Assembly: GCA_963738625.1 (NCBI GenBank)
Contig: CAVTXH010000019.1
Location: 186,001-250,000, forward strand
Reading direction: 5' to 3'
Source: UBA7672 sp963738625
Lineage (GTDB): Bacteria; Pseudomonadota; Alphaproteobacteria; Caulobacterales; Hyphomonadaceae
DNA: 64,000 nucleotides
Shown: piece after piece, positions 52,388 through 60,801 of the stretch
Position numbering within the stretch: position 1 is the first letter of the stretch
Layout: the number at the start of each line of letters is the position of its first letter
The notes under the pieces: model-generated
Told to the model about the DNA's origin: nothing
The model's database searches: none
Seen by the model: only the letters and a program-made list of their open reading frames with translations
Program-made: the position numbers and the translations under genes

Positions 52388-52493
52388 GCAAGCCTTCGGT
52401 TTTCGTTACGGACGCTGCGGAAACTCGCGCGCTCGTGCGCTAACTGATCGTTGGCAGGTCGCGGTCACTTTGGCATGTTCCTGATGTTGGGAC

Positions 52494-54536
52494 ATGCTGA
52501 GCGGACGCATTGCAATGAAAACGAAACTCCTGGCGGCGACGGCGGTGCTGGCGGCGGCTGTAGCGGCGACGGGCGTCGCGCTGGCCTACAAGGCGAGCGA
52601 TACGGTCGCGGCGGCGACGGCGGCGGATGATTTCCGGCTGGTCGATCATACCGGCTTCGCGCAGCAGCTGCGCCGGCTGGTCGACGTGAAGGGGATCGTG
52701 ATCGTTTCCCAGGTGAATGGCGATAAGGGCTCGCGGCGCGCGGCGCAGGCGCTCGAGGCGATGCGCAAGGCCAATCCCGGCTTTGAATTCCTGATGCTCA
52801 ACTCGAGCCTTGCCGACGATCGCCCCAGCATCGCAGCCGAGGCGAAGACGCAAGGCTGGTCGATCCCGGTTATGGACGACGATGTGCAGCTCGCGGGCGA
52901 ACAGCTCGGCGTCACCTATGCGGGCGAGGCTTTCGTTCTGGCGCCCAAGACGCTGAAGGTTCTCTATCACGGGCCGGTCGATGCGGCGGGCGCCAAGAAG
53001 AAAGCCAAGGGGTATCTTGCCGAAGCGCTGGCGGACATCTCGGCGGGCAAGGCCGTGACGGTTGCGATGGTCGCGGGCAAGGGCGCAGGCATTGCATTCC
53101 CCGAGCGCGGGCGTCGCGCCGAGCACCAGAAGATTTCATACGCCAAGGACGTGGCGCCGATCCTCGCCGCGAAATGCGTGTCGTGCCACCAGGCCGGCGG
53201 CATCGGCCCGTTCGCGATGACGGACTACTCCATCGTCAAGGGCTTCGCGCCGATGATCCGTGAGGCGATCCGCACCGACACCATGCCGCCCTGGCATCCC
53301 GATCCGCTGGTCGGCTCGTTCAAGCATGAGCAGGGTCTGTCGAACGCCGAGATCCGCACCATCGTGCATTGGGTGGAAGCTGGCGCGCCGCGCGGCGAGG
53401 GCGAAGATCCGCTGGCTTCGATCAAGTCGGTCGCGCCGGAATGGCCGCTGGGCAAGCCGGACCTGATCCTCGATGCGCCAGCCTACGCCATCCCGGCATC
53501 GGGCGAGGTGAAGTACCAGTATCCGACGGCGGCCAATCCGCTGACCGAAGGGCGCTGGGTGAAGGCGGCGACCCTGATGCCGGGCGACCGGCGCGGCGTG
53601 CACCACATTCTTGCCGGCTACATTCCGGGCGCGCCCAAGGCTGGGCCCGCATCGGCCGCTCAGTGGGAAGCGAACTATGGCGAGTACGCCGTCGGCGGCG
53701 AGTCGTTCATCGTGCCGGACGGCATCGGCATCTACCTGCCGCCGGGCGGGCATATGGGCTTCCAGATGCACTACACGCCCTATGGCAAGGAAGCCGTCGA
53801 TCACTCGAAGATGGGTCTCTACTTCTATCCTAAAGGCGAGACGCCCGAGCGGGTCATGCGCCATTCGGTGATCGCGGACAATTTCATCGAGCTGCCGCCG
53901 AACGTCGACCGGCACGAGGAGATTGCGTATTCGAAATTCCCGAAGGACGCGATGCTCTATTCGGTGTTCCTGCACACCCACTATCGCGGTCTTGCGGGCA
54001 AGCTTGATCTTGTCCTGCCGGACGGCACGCGCAAGCAGCTGATCAACCTGCCGCGCTATGACTTCAACTGGCAGCGCACCTATGACTTCAAGGAGCCGAT
54101 TCTGGTGCCGGCGGGCGCCAAGCTGGTGGCGACGTACATCTACGACAATTCCGTGCGCAACGCGGCGAACCCCAACCCCAACGAGAAAGTCATCTGGGGC
54201 GACCAGTCGTGGGAGGAGATGCACTACACCTCGATCTACTATCAGTGGCTCGACGAGACGGTGGCGAAGCCTGCGGACGCGACGCCGCAGATGCGCGCCG
54301 GACGCATGATGGGCATGCTCGACGACAATCTCGACGAGAAGGTGCAACTCGCTGAAGCGCGCGGGCCGATGGCCAACCTGATCAAGACCCGCTTCGCGGA
54401 ACTCGACGCCAACAAGGATGGCGGGCTGGATGCGGCCGAGTTCCAGCCGATCAGCAGCAGGTTGCCCGGCCGTCCATCGGCGCCTGCGCAACCGGCCACG
54501 CCGGCGCAAGGCGCTGAGGGCAGCGGCGGACAGTAG
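52494..54536 (+). CDS. Fusion: thioredoxin-like domain, haem-c domain, copper monooxygenase-like domain, EF-hand
   Basis: 680 residues. Order: signal peptide; peroxiredoxin/thioredoxin-like domain without an obvious CxxC (about 45-190); one haem-c motif Cys228-x2-Cys231-His232 (CVSCH); then a domain whose candidate copper ligands His370/His371, His426, His494/His496 and Met576 have order and spacing similar to the PHM/DBH copper monooxygenases (HH, H, HxH, M); an EF-hand-like DANKDGGLDAAEF at 638-650; and a Pro/Ala-rich tail. A start at the ATG 52515 is possible. Likely a periplasmic oxidoreductase that receives electrons through its haem. The substrate is unknown. Confidence 0.82.
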   Translation: MLSGRIAMKTKLLAATAVLAAAVAATGVALAYKASDTVAAATAADDFRLVDHTGFAQQLRRLVDVKGIVIVSQVNGDKGSRRAAQALEAMRKANPGFEFLMLNSSLADDRPSIAAEAKTQGWSIPVMDDDVQLAGEQLGVTYAGEAFVLAPKTLKVLYHGPVDAAGAKKKAKGYLAEALADISAGKAVTVAMVAGKGAGIAFPERGRRAEHQKISYAKDVAPILAAKCVSCHQAGGIGPFAMTDYSIVKGFAPMIREAIRTDTMPPWHPDPLVGSFKHEQGLSNAEIRTIVHWVEAGAPRGEGEDPLASIKSVAPEWPLGKPDLILDAPAYAIPASGEVKYQYPTAANPLTEGRWVKAATLMPGDRRGVHHILAGYIPGAPKAGPASAAQWEANYGEYAVGGESFIVPDGIGIYLPPGGHMGFQMHYTPYGKEAVDHSKMGLYFYPKGETPERVMRHSVIADNFIELPPNVDRHEEIAYSKFPKDAMLYSVFLHTHYRGLAGKLDLVLPDGTRKQLINLPRYDFNWQRTYDFKEPILVPAGAKLVATYIYDNSVRNAANPNPNEKVIWGDQSWEEMHYTSIYYQWLDETVAKPADATPQMRAGRMMGMLDDNLDEKVQLAEARGPMANLIKTRFAELDANKDGGLDAAEFQPISSRLPGRPSAPAQPATPAQGAEGSGGQ

Positions 54537-54902
54537 CCTCGTCCGCTTGCGCATCGCCTCGACCGGACTATTCGATCGCGTTCGCGGGTGAGGCGCAGCG
54601 TCCAGCTGCAAATTCTCCGCGGATTGAAATCCACAGTGCCGCGAGTGTGAGACCTGTGACGTGTGTGCGCGCTCGCGTGCTCGCGATTGTGCACGCGCCG
54701 ATTCTTGCCGCGGAATCAGGGCGAATCCCTCACAGCGGCTTCTCGCATGAACGGGATGTAATCGCACAATAGCGCAAACGTCGCTCGCAGCGCGAAGCTT
54801 CGCGCTCGCAAGGCTCTGATTGCGTGAAGGTTTGCCGCGTTTTCACTTGCCGCCCCGAGCCACTCATCCATGTTTTCAGCGGGTGAATGGAGGCTACATA
54901 AA
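54537..54902. other. 366-base stretch with an 18-bp palindrome
   Basis: No gene seen. It contains the perfect palindrome AGCGCGAAGCTTCGCGCT at 54789-54806 (embedded in CGCTCGC repeats), about 100 bases before the next gene. The Shine-Dalgarno GGAGG at 54888-54892 serves the start at 54903. The palindrome may be an operator or a hairpin of the leader. Confidence 0.6.
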
Positions 54903-55472
54903 ATGACTTTGAAATTTCTAGCGTCGGCCGTTGTGCTGGCGATGGCCGTCGCCGGGTGTCAGCAAATTCCTGCTGAAATGTCGGTCGGCGAATACTGCGC
55001 TAACGCGAACAACATCAACAAAGACGTCTGCAAGGTGAACGTCGAGATCGACGGTCAGAAACGCGCGCTCGCCCAGACCAACATGACGCTGTCGGAAGCA
55101 CGCGCGATCGCCGATGACGCGGGCCGCCGCGCGACGGCCGCGCAGGCGACGGCTGATGCCGCGCAAGCGACCGCCAACCAGGCCCTGCAGCAGGCCAATC
55201 TCAACTGCGAGACCAAGACGATCAACCGCGCCAAGTCCGGCGCGTGCTCGCCTGGCTACAAGCTGCTGAGCTGCACGCAGACGCGCTACACCTTCAGCGC
55301 CGGCGCGCCGTCGATTCTCCGCAAGATCAGCGACGAGGGCTGCACCTTCAACGACAAGGTCCTCGAAATGCAGGTCCGTTGCTGCGCCATGGGCAATGTG
55401 CCGACGACGACGGAAGCCAGTGTTGCGACGACGCAACCGAGCGCTCCGACGCAGCCGACGCCTGCTTCGTAG
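54903..55472 (+). CDS. Cysteine-rich lipoprotein with alanine-zipper coiled coil
   Basis: 189 residues with lipobox AVAGC. A helical Ala-rich segment (RAIADDAGRRATAAQATADAAQATANQALQQA, in pieces) resembles Lpp-type coiled coils. Beyond the lipid cysteine there are eight more (EYCANA, DVCKVN, NLNCETK, SGACSPG, LLSCTQ, DEGCTF and RCC), enough for four disulfides. A Thr/Pro-rich tail closes the protein. Family not recognised. Ends before a hairpin shared with the convergent membrane gene. Confidence 0.75.
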   Translation: MTLKFLASAVVLAMAVAGCQQIPAEMSVGEYCANANNINKDVCKVNVEIDGQKRALAQTNMTLSEARAIADDAGRRATAAQATADAAQATANQALQQANLNCETKTINRAKSGACSPGYKLLSCTQTRYTFSAGAPSILRKISDEGCTFNDKVLEMQVRCCAMGNVPTTTEASVATTQPSAPTQPTPAS

Positions 55473-55505
55473 TCTCTACCGGAATACAACCAGACCTGGT
55501 TGTGC

Positions 55506-55531
55506 GCGCCGTCTCCGAAACGAGACGGCGC
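55506..55531. terminator. Hairpin between convergent genes
   Basis: GCGCCGTCTC (55506-55515), loop CGAAAC, GAGACGGCGC (55522-55531), then GTTGCGTTT. A likely bidirectional terminator. Confidence 0.65.
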
Positions 55532-55543
55532 GTTGCGTTTGCG

Positions 55544-56164
55544 TCAGCCCGCAGCCGCCTTTTCCTGCGCGCCGGGATTCATGCCGAGGCGGTAGTAGAC
55601 ATACATCGCGACGGCGAACTGGATGAGGCAGGCGATGCCGACAAGCCCCCAGGGCGAGATCGTGCCGATGACGCCGAGACGTTCCCCCGCGGCGTAGATC
55701 GAGAAGGCGCCGAGCAGCAGCGCGGAGGAGAGCGTCGTGGAATCCGAATTGTAGCGGCGCATCATCTCGTCGGCATTGCGGTTCATGACGAGTGCGACAA
55801 CGACCTGGGCGACGAACAGGATGAGGACGAGGCCGAAAGCAAGGGCGGGATCGATCCGGCCTTCCGACAGGACGGGAATGATCAGTGAGATGCCGCCGAC
55901 CGCCATGCTTGCGAGCGGGCCAACAAGCATCCGCTCGAAACGCGCCTCCGGCACGGCGGCCCAGCGCATCAGGCTGACCGGTACGCAGGCCAGCATCCAC
56001 ACGCCGACGGCCGTCGTGACGATGTCTTCCCACGCCGGCATTTTGGCCGGCTTGTCGGCGAAGAGGATCATGATCGCGCCGGTTGCGGCGCCGAGAGACG
56101 CCGCGGCCGTAACCAGCCAGAGGCCGATTCGCAGAAGCCAGCGCGCGTTATTTCCTGACGACAT
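55544..56164 (-). CDS. Multi-span membrane protein coupled to an XRE regulator
   Basis: 206 residues from the ATG at 56164, which overlaps the stop of the upstream XRE gene (ATGA). About five or six hydrophobic segments (LLRIGLWLVTAAASLGAATGAIMILF, IVTTAVGVWMLACVPVSL, MAVGGISLIIPV, FGLVLILFVAQVVVALVM, SALLLGAFSIYAAGE and GLVGIACLIQFAVAMYVYY). No catalytic motif. XRE-membrane pairs of this layout are common as a regulator with its sensor or anti-regulator. The function is unknown. Confidence 0.78.
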   Translation of the reverse strand: MSSGNNARWLLRIGLWLVTAAASLGAATGAIMILFADKPAKMPAWEDIVTTAVGVWMLACVPVSLMRWAAVPEARFERMLVGPLASMAVGGISLIIPVLSEGRIDPALAFGLVLILFVAQVVVALVMNRNADEMMRRYNSDSTTLSSALLLGAFSIYAAGERLGVIGTISPWGLVGIACLIQFAVAMYVYYRLGMNPGAQEKAAAG

Positions 56165-56358
56165 CAATCCTCTCCTTCGAAAATCCGTTCGACGGGCAGC
56201 TTGAAGATCTTCGCGATCTTGAGGGCGAGCGGCAGCGATGGGTCGTAGCGCTCGGCCTCGATCGAGTTGATCGTCTGGCGCGACACGCCAAGGCGTTCGG
56301 CCAGGTTCTGCTGGCTCCAGGTTTTCTCTGCTCTCAGCACCCTCAGGCGGTTCTTCAT
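56164..56358 (-). CDS. Small XRE-family transcriptional regulator
   Basis: 64 residues, almost all helix-turn-helix: RLRVLRAEKTWSQQNLAERL, GVSRQTINSIEAERYDPSLP and IAKIFKLPVERIFE. It is of the YozG-like class of minimal XRE proteins that usually control a neighbouring membrane gene. It overlaps the next gene by four bases. Probable operator repeats lie at 56391-56420. Confidence 0.9.
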   Translation of the reverse strand: MKNRLRVLRAEKTWSQQNLAERLGVSRQTINSIEAERYDPSLPLALKIAKIFKLPVERIFEGED

Positions 56359-56390
56359 CCAGCGCCCTCACCGAAGGGTATGTAAAGTAG

Positions 56391-56420
56391 GCTTTCCATT
56401 ATGGCAAGCATGCTTTCCAT
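56391..56420 (-). promoter_or_regulatory. Operator-like repeats upstream of the XRE gene
   Basis: GCTTTCCAT occurs at 56391-56399 and again at 56412-56420, exactly 21 bases apart (two helical turns). Between them ATGGCAAGC (56401-56409) forms a near-perfect inverted partner of the first copy. The set lies 33-62 bases before the start codon. Confidence 0.45.
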
Positions 56421-56649
56421 GTTTTTACAGAACCGGATCCCGCCGCTCTTCCGGAGACGTGATCTGCCTGCGGGGCTTAGCGGCCGCAGGCTTGTGGGTT
56501 TGAGACAGGGGCATCCATGGTGTTGCTAAGCAGGTCGCGCCGGTTGCGGCCGGGTTGGCGGCGGCAGCGTCGTGTCAGGCCGTGTCGCGGGATAGGGCCG
56601 CTGCGAACCAGGCCAGGCGCTGAATGAATAGCGAAGGGAGCGCTTTGGA

Positions 56650-56961
56650 ATGATCCTGATAACCGCAACGGTGGCGGTTGCGCCGAAGGACCGCGAGGCG
56701 ATGCTGGTGCTTGGCCGGACGCAGGCAGCGAACTCGCGCGCGGAGGAGGGCAATGTCTCCTACGGCTTCTACGAAGACATGCTGCAGCCGGGGACGTTCA
56801 TCTTCATCGAGCGGTGGCGCGACCAGACCGCGGTGAACACCCACTTCGCAAAGCCCTACAGCGGCGCGTTCGTGACGCAGGTGCGGGCCATCGCCCTCAG
56901 CGCGCCGGCGATCGAACTGCATGAGGTTACAGGAGTGCGGACGATCGTGCCCGGCGGGTGA
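56650..56961 (+). CDS. Antibiotic-biosynthesis-monooxygenase (ABM) domain protein
   Basis: 103 residues, ferredoxin-like ABM fold: ITATVAVAPKDREAMLVLGRT, the EEGNVSYGFYEDM stretch (usual 'EPGCL-Y-' slot) and FIFIERWRDQTAVNTHF. Family members include cofactor-free quinol monooxygenases such as YgiN and haem-degrading enzymes. Neither can be chosen from sequence. Single gene, convergent with the TonB receptor. Confidence 0.85.
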   Translation: MILITATVAVAPKDREAMLVLGRTQAANSRAEEGNVSYGFYEDMLQPGTFIFIERWRDQTAVNTHFAKPYSGAFVTQVRAIALSAPAIELHEVTGVRTIVPGG

Positions 56962-57011
56962 GAGGAGGCCGGAGACCGGCCCCCTCCCGAAATCGGCCCG
57001 AAGGACACGCC

Positions 57012-59213
57012 TCAGTTGTTGAACTTCAGCGAGACGCCGATGATGCGGGGCTCGTTGACGAAGGCGGTGTTGTTGTTGAAGTCGATCGCGCCCTTGACGT
57101 TGTCCTCATCCGTGATGTTGCGGGCGAAGACGGCGGCTTCCCACGACCCGTCCGTCTTGGCGTAGCCGAACTTGAGGCCGCCTTCGAACTGGCCGTCAGT
57201 GTTGAACTGCCGCGACTCGTAGATGAAGAGGTTAGTGTCGCCCTGATAGGCCCAGTCGGTGAAGGCGAAGAATTCGCCATCGGCGCCGAACGGGATCGAG
57301 TAGCGGGCGGTGATGTCCGCGGTGAATTCCGGCGCGTTGGGGAAGGGATTGCCGTCGACCAGAGCGCGGTTGGCGGCGCTGATCACGACGATTGGGTCCG
57401 TCACCGTGCACTGGGCGCAGATGCCGACCGCGAGGTTGGAATCCTTGAGCTCGGTGTCGGTGTAGGCGAAGCCGCCGGTGAAGACGAGATTGTCGATCGG
57501 CGCCCATTCCGCGTCGAGTTCGACGCCGTAGGCCTGGCCTTCATCCGCATTCAGCAGCTGCACGGTGTTGCCCGCGCCGCCGACGGCGGTGAGCTGGATG
57601 TCGCTGACGGTGTAGGTGAACACGGCGCCGTTGAGGCGCAGCGTATCGCCGAACTGCGCTTTCCAGCCTGCCTCGTAGGAGAGCACGGTTTCCGATTGCG
57701 CAACCGAGGGCGGGGCGAAGAAGGCGACGTCGCGGCCCTGGATGGAGGGGCCGCGGAAGCCGTCGGCGATGCGGCCGTAGACGCTGATGCTGTCGTTCAG
57801 CGCGTACATGCCGCTGATGTCCCAGCTGACATGATCGTCCGAGACGGTGCGGTTGTTCGCCGGCGCGCCGGGAACGGTGAAGTCCTTCTCGTCGTCCGTG
57901 TAGCGCACGCCGCCGGTGAGGGTGAGCGCGTCGCTAAGCGCGTAGCTCGCCTGGCCGAACACGGCCCACGACGTGTTGTCGTGCTGGACGGTGGTCGAGG
58001 GCGGGAAGCCGAGCGGGCCGACGGTGGTGATGGTGACGGACGAGTCGAAATAGTACGCGCCCGCCTGCCAGGTGAGCTGACCGCCGGGTTCGCCCGCAAT
58101 ACGGACTTCCTGCGTGACCTGCTCGAGATCGTCGATCGAGTCCTGCGTGTCGGCATCGAACGGGATGAAGCCGGGGCCTGTGCCCGCGACGCCGCCGTCG
58201 ATGTCGCCGCGGCTGAAGCCATCGGTGCTTTCATAGGCGGTGATCGAGGTGAGCGTGACGGCGCCAAGATCCCAGTCGATCTTCGCCGAGCCGCCCTGGC
58301 CGTCATACTCCTGCGGGTTGCCGCCGCCCTGGTTGAACGAGACGCGGTCGCGATCGTAGTTGGCGTTGAGGCCGTTGCCCGGTCCAAGAACGTTGGCGCG
58401 GAAGATCGCCGCCGTGCCGTCAAGCGAGCGGCCGTGCACGTTGAGCAGGATGTCAAGGTTCTCGTTGGGCGTGATCAGCGCCTGGAAGCGTGCGGCGGTT
58501 TCATCGTAGCTGCCGAGATTGTCTTCGCCGGGCTGGGTCGTGTTGTCGATCCAGTCGTCGCGGTGCTGGTAGAGCACCGAACCGCGCACGGCGAGGCCGG
58601 GCATGATCTGGCCGCCGACGGCGCCGTCGAACGTCACCGTGCCGAACGAGCCGTAAGAGGCTTGCGCGCGCAGGTCGAACTCGTCGGTCGGCCTGGCCGA
58701 AGTAAAGCGGATGATGCCGGCCGTGGTGTTGCGGCCGAACAGCGTGCCCTGCGGGCCGCGATAGACTTCGACCCGTTCGAGATCGAACACGGGCGTCGAT
58801 TTCAGCACGACGTTTTCCATCACCACGTCGTCCATGATGATCGAGACGGGCTGGGAGGCGGCGAGATCGAAGTCGGTGTTGCCGAGACCGCGAATGTAGA
58901 ACCGGGGGGCAACACGGCCGTTCGAGCTTTCGGCGTAGACGCCGGGCACGCGGGTCGCGAGCGCGAGAACGTCTTCCCCGCCGCTGAAGATGCTGCCCAG
59001 CGTGTCGGCGGGCAGGGAGGCGGCCGAGATGGCGACGTCCTGCAGGTCTTCCTCGCGCTGGTTCGCGGTGATGACGATGACGTCGAGCCGCGTGGTGTCC
59101 GCAGCAGGAGGCGCCTGGGCCGCAGCGGGCGTCGCGAGCAACGCGAACGCCGAGACGGCGGCCATCAGGCCGATGGTTGATTTCAGTCCGATCCGTTTGT
59201 GATGAAACGCCAT
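57012..59213 (-). CDS. TonB-dependent outer-membrane receptor
   Basis: 733 residues from the ATG at 59213 (GAGGGCGG upstream). Signal peptide ends ATPAAA-QA. The TonB box is VIVITANQREEDLQDV-like, the plug domain contains GVYAESSNGRVAPRFYIRGLG and RVEVYRGPQGTLFGRNTTAG, and the barrel ends EPRIIGVSLKFNN. This clade imports siderophores, vitamin B12, carbohydrates or aromatic compounds; the substrate is not readable. It is intact, unlike the receptor at 45,464. The DUF465 gene follows upstream in the genome but is a separate unit. Confidence 0.93.
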   Translation of the reverse strand: MAFHHKRIGLKSTIGLMAAVSAFALLATPAAAQAPPAADTTRLDVIVITANQREEDLQDVAISAASLPADTLGSIFSGGEDVLALATRVPGVYAESSNGRVAPRFYIRGLGNTDFDLAASQPVSIIMDDVVMENVVLKSTPVFDLERVEVYRGPQGTLFGRNTTAGIIRFTSARPTDEFDLRAQASYGSFGTVTFDGAVGGQIMPGLAVRGSVLYQHRDDWIDNTTQPGEDNLGSYDETAARFQALITPNENLDILLNVHGRSLDGTAAIFRANVLGPGNGLNANYDRDRVSFNQGGGNPQEYDGQGGSAKIDWDLGAVTLTSITAYESTDGFSRGDIDGGVAGTGPGFIPFDADTQDSIDDLEQVTQEVRIAGEPGGQLTWQAGAYYFDSSVTITTVGPLGFPPSTTVQHDNTSWAVFGQASYALSDALTLTGGVRYTDDEKDFTVPGAPANNRTVSDDHVSWDISGMYALNDSISVYGRIADGFRGPSIQGRDVAFFAPPSVAQSETVLSYEAGWKAQFGDTLRLNGAVFTYTVSDIQLTAVGGAGNTVQLLNADEGQAYGVELDAEWAPIDNLVFTGGFAYTDTELKDSNLAVGICAQCTVTDPIVVISAANRALVDGNPFPNAPEFTADITARYSIPFGADGEFFAFTDWAYQGDTNLFIYESRQFNTDGQFEGGLKFGYAKTDGSWEAAVFARNITDEDNVKGAIDFNNNTAFVNEPRIIGVSLKFNN

Positions 59214-59373
59214 TGAAGTCCGCCCTCTTTTTCTACGGTTTTGGCGAACCTGCATCACGGCGTTTTTCAAGTCATGCGTCCAAGCCGCGGTTTCGTCCGT
59301 CCACGGCGGATTGTGCAGAAGCGATGCAGCGCCGCCACGGCGCGTCATCGGGGCGTGCAGCGAATTGCACGTA

Positions 59374-59592
59374 TCAGGCGATAATGTCAGGCGTCAGCTT
59401 CGAGGATAGCCAGGCGATCTGGTCCTTGATGCGCAGCTTCTCGCGCTTCAGTCCCATGATCCTGAAATCCTGACCGCCTTCGATGTCGAGTTGCTCAATT
59501 GTGGCGTCGAGATCGCGATGCCGGGCGCGCAGCTCTTCGAGCCGCTCCAGCATCTTGTCGATGTCTCCGGTGTCGAAGACGTCTTCGTTCAA
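59374..59592 (-). CDS. DUF465 (YdcH-like) small protein
   Basis: The TTG at 59592 has GGAGGAGGG six bases upstream and gives 72 residues; the upstream open frame is arginine-rich and not conserved. The DUF465 core is seen: LERLEELRARHRDLDATIEQ and ...IMGLKREKLRIKDQIAWL. Such small helical proteins are common in proteobacteria; function unknown. A second DUF465 gene lies 490 bases away on the other strand. Confidence 0.82.
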   Translation of the reverse strand: MNEDVFDTGDIDKMLERLEELRARHRDLDATIEQLDIEGGQDFRIMGLKREKLRIKDQIAWLSSKLTPDIIA

Positions 59593-60080
59593 CGCGCCCT
59601 CCTCCAGCTCCCATGACCGTCGAGCCGGGCATCGGACCGCTTTGATCCGATGCCAGAAAACCGGCTCTGATTCAAAGCATTGCGAAAAGAGATTTCGCGG
59701 TCGCGGGTCCCGAAGACCACCGCCGACCGGCCTCCCGCCGCGGCGCTGGCATAGCAAAAATCGGGGAATCCGGGAAGGCGGATCGAGGGGCTAAACGTGC
59801 TTCGGAAAGGGTGACGCTGCGCTCGCTGGAGGCGCCGCTGATCGAATCTTGCTTTTTCTTCACCTCTAGAAGCATTTCGGGGTTTTCAAGGCGTGACAGT
59901 CGATTTTGTTCGTAGTTCACTCTTCCACGCGGCTGGTCAGCGAGCCGCAGCGGTCCCTCCGAAAAACGACGGGACCGACGCGGACGCCGGGCCTTCCGCA
60001 CGCGGTCGGGGTGGGCTGCGGCAGGCTGGAATCTCCCTTCCCGCCATGGCTCGCCAGCCCCTGAAAAGGAGACACACTTT
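59593..60080. other. Intergenic stretch between two divergent DUF465 genes
   Basis: About 490 bases. No gene or repeat recognised; arginine-rich open frames seem to be noise. It carries the two promoters. A Shine-Dalgarno GGAG lies at 60068-60071 for the gene at 60081. Confidence 0.55.
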
Positions 60081-60248
60081 ATGAGCCTGGAAGCACGCAT
60101 TCGGGAGTTGAGTGAGCGTCACAAGCGTCTGGACGCGGCGATCGCCGCCGAACTCAAACACCCCGCAGGCGACGACATCCGCATCCACGAGCTCAAGCGC
60201 AAGAAACTCCGGATCAAGGACGAACTTAGTCAGTTGCGGACCAGTTGA
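60081..60248 (+). CDS. DUF465 (YdcH-like) small protein, second copy
   Basis: 55 residues from ATG 60081 to TGA 60246-60248, shorter than typical prediction limits. MSLEARIRELSERHKRLDAA, then HPAGDDIRIHELKRKKLRIK and DELSQLRTS match DUF465. The KREKLRIKD-like end is shared with the copy at 59374. Two such genes lie divergently; a duplication is likely, with later divergence. Function unknown. Confidence 0.85.
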   Translation: MSLEARIRELSERHKRLDAAIAAELKHPAGDDIRIHELKRKKLRIKDELSQLRTS

Positions 60249-60423
60249 AGCTGGTTCGCTAGCGCATCCTCTCGAGCCCAGCTCGCCGGCGCTGCCGCTC
60301 CGCCGGACAAGAGGTGATGCGCACCCAAAACGGCCCTACCACGATTGACCTCAACAACCAGCGCACGGAATGTTCCGCGCGGGGCAGGCGCGTATGCGCG
60401 CGGAAGATGAGGGGGCGAGAGAG

Positions 60424-60798
60424 ATGAGAGGGCTGTGGGATCACGAACAGCCGCTGGCGCCGAGCCTGTTGCGGTCGGCGCTGGCGCTGGCTGGCGGATT
60501 TCTTGCGGCGCTGGCGGCGGGCGTCGTTCTGCTGGGCCTGATCAGCCTCGTGCAGGGGCAGTATCTTGTCGCGCTGGTGCAGGTCGCGGGCGGCGTTGCG
60601 ATCCCGTTCGCGATCTGGCTCGGTCTAAAGCTGATGGCCGACATACTCACCGTGCTGAACCGTTCTTACGACCAGCTCGATGCGCTGGAAGAACGCTTCG
60701 GCGGCATCGCGCAGCGTCCCGGTCGCAAACCGCCGCTCACGGGCCCGCGCGCGCTGCGCGCCAGCGATGATGGTCCGATCTACCAGGTCGAAGAGTAG
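60424..60798 (+). CDS. Small two-helix membrane protein
   Basis: From the ATG at 60424 (AGAGAG upstream) 124 residues with two transmembrane helices (ALALAGGFLAALAAGVVLLGLISLV and YLVALVQVAGGVAIPFAIWLGLKLM), followed by a cytosolic coiled stretch (NRSYDQLDALEERFGG) and a proline-rich tail. Looks like a DUF4282-type membrane protein but not firmly. It converges on the TrcR gene. Confidence 0.7.
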   Translation: MRGLWDHEQPLAPSLLRSALALAGGFLAALAAGVVLLGLISLVQGQYLVALVQVAGGVAIPFAIWLGLKLMADILTVLNRSYDQLDALEERFGGIAQRPGRKPPLTGPRALRASDDGPIYQVEE

Positions 60799-60801
60799 CG
60801 A

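Noticed and set aside
56958..59180. Open frame of 740 codons on the plus strand
   Set aside because: Antisense of the intact TonB receptor, with biased Val/Asp/Gly/Arg composition and no domain.
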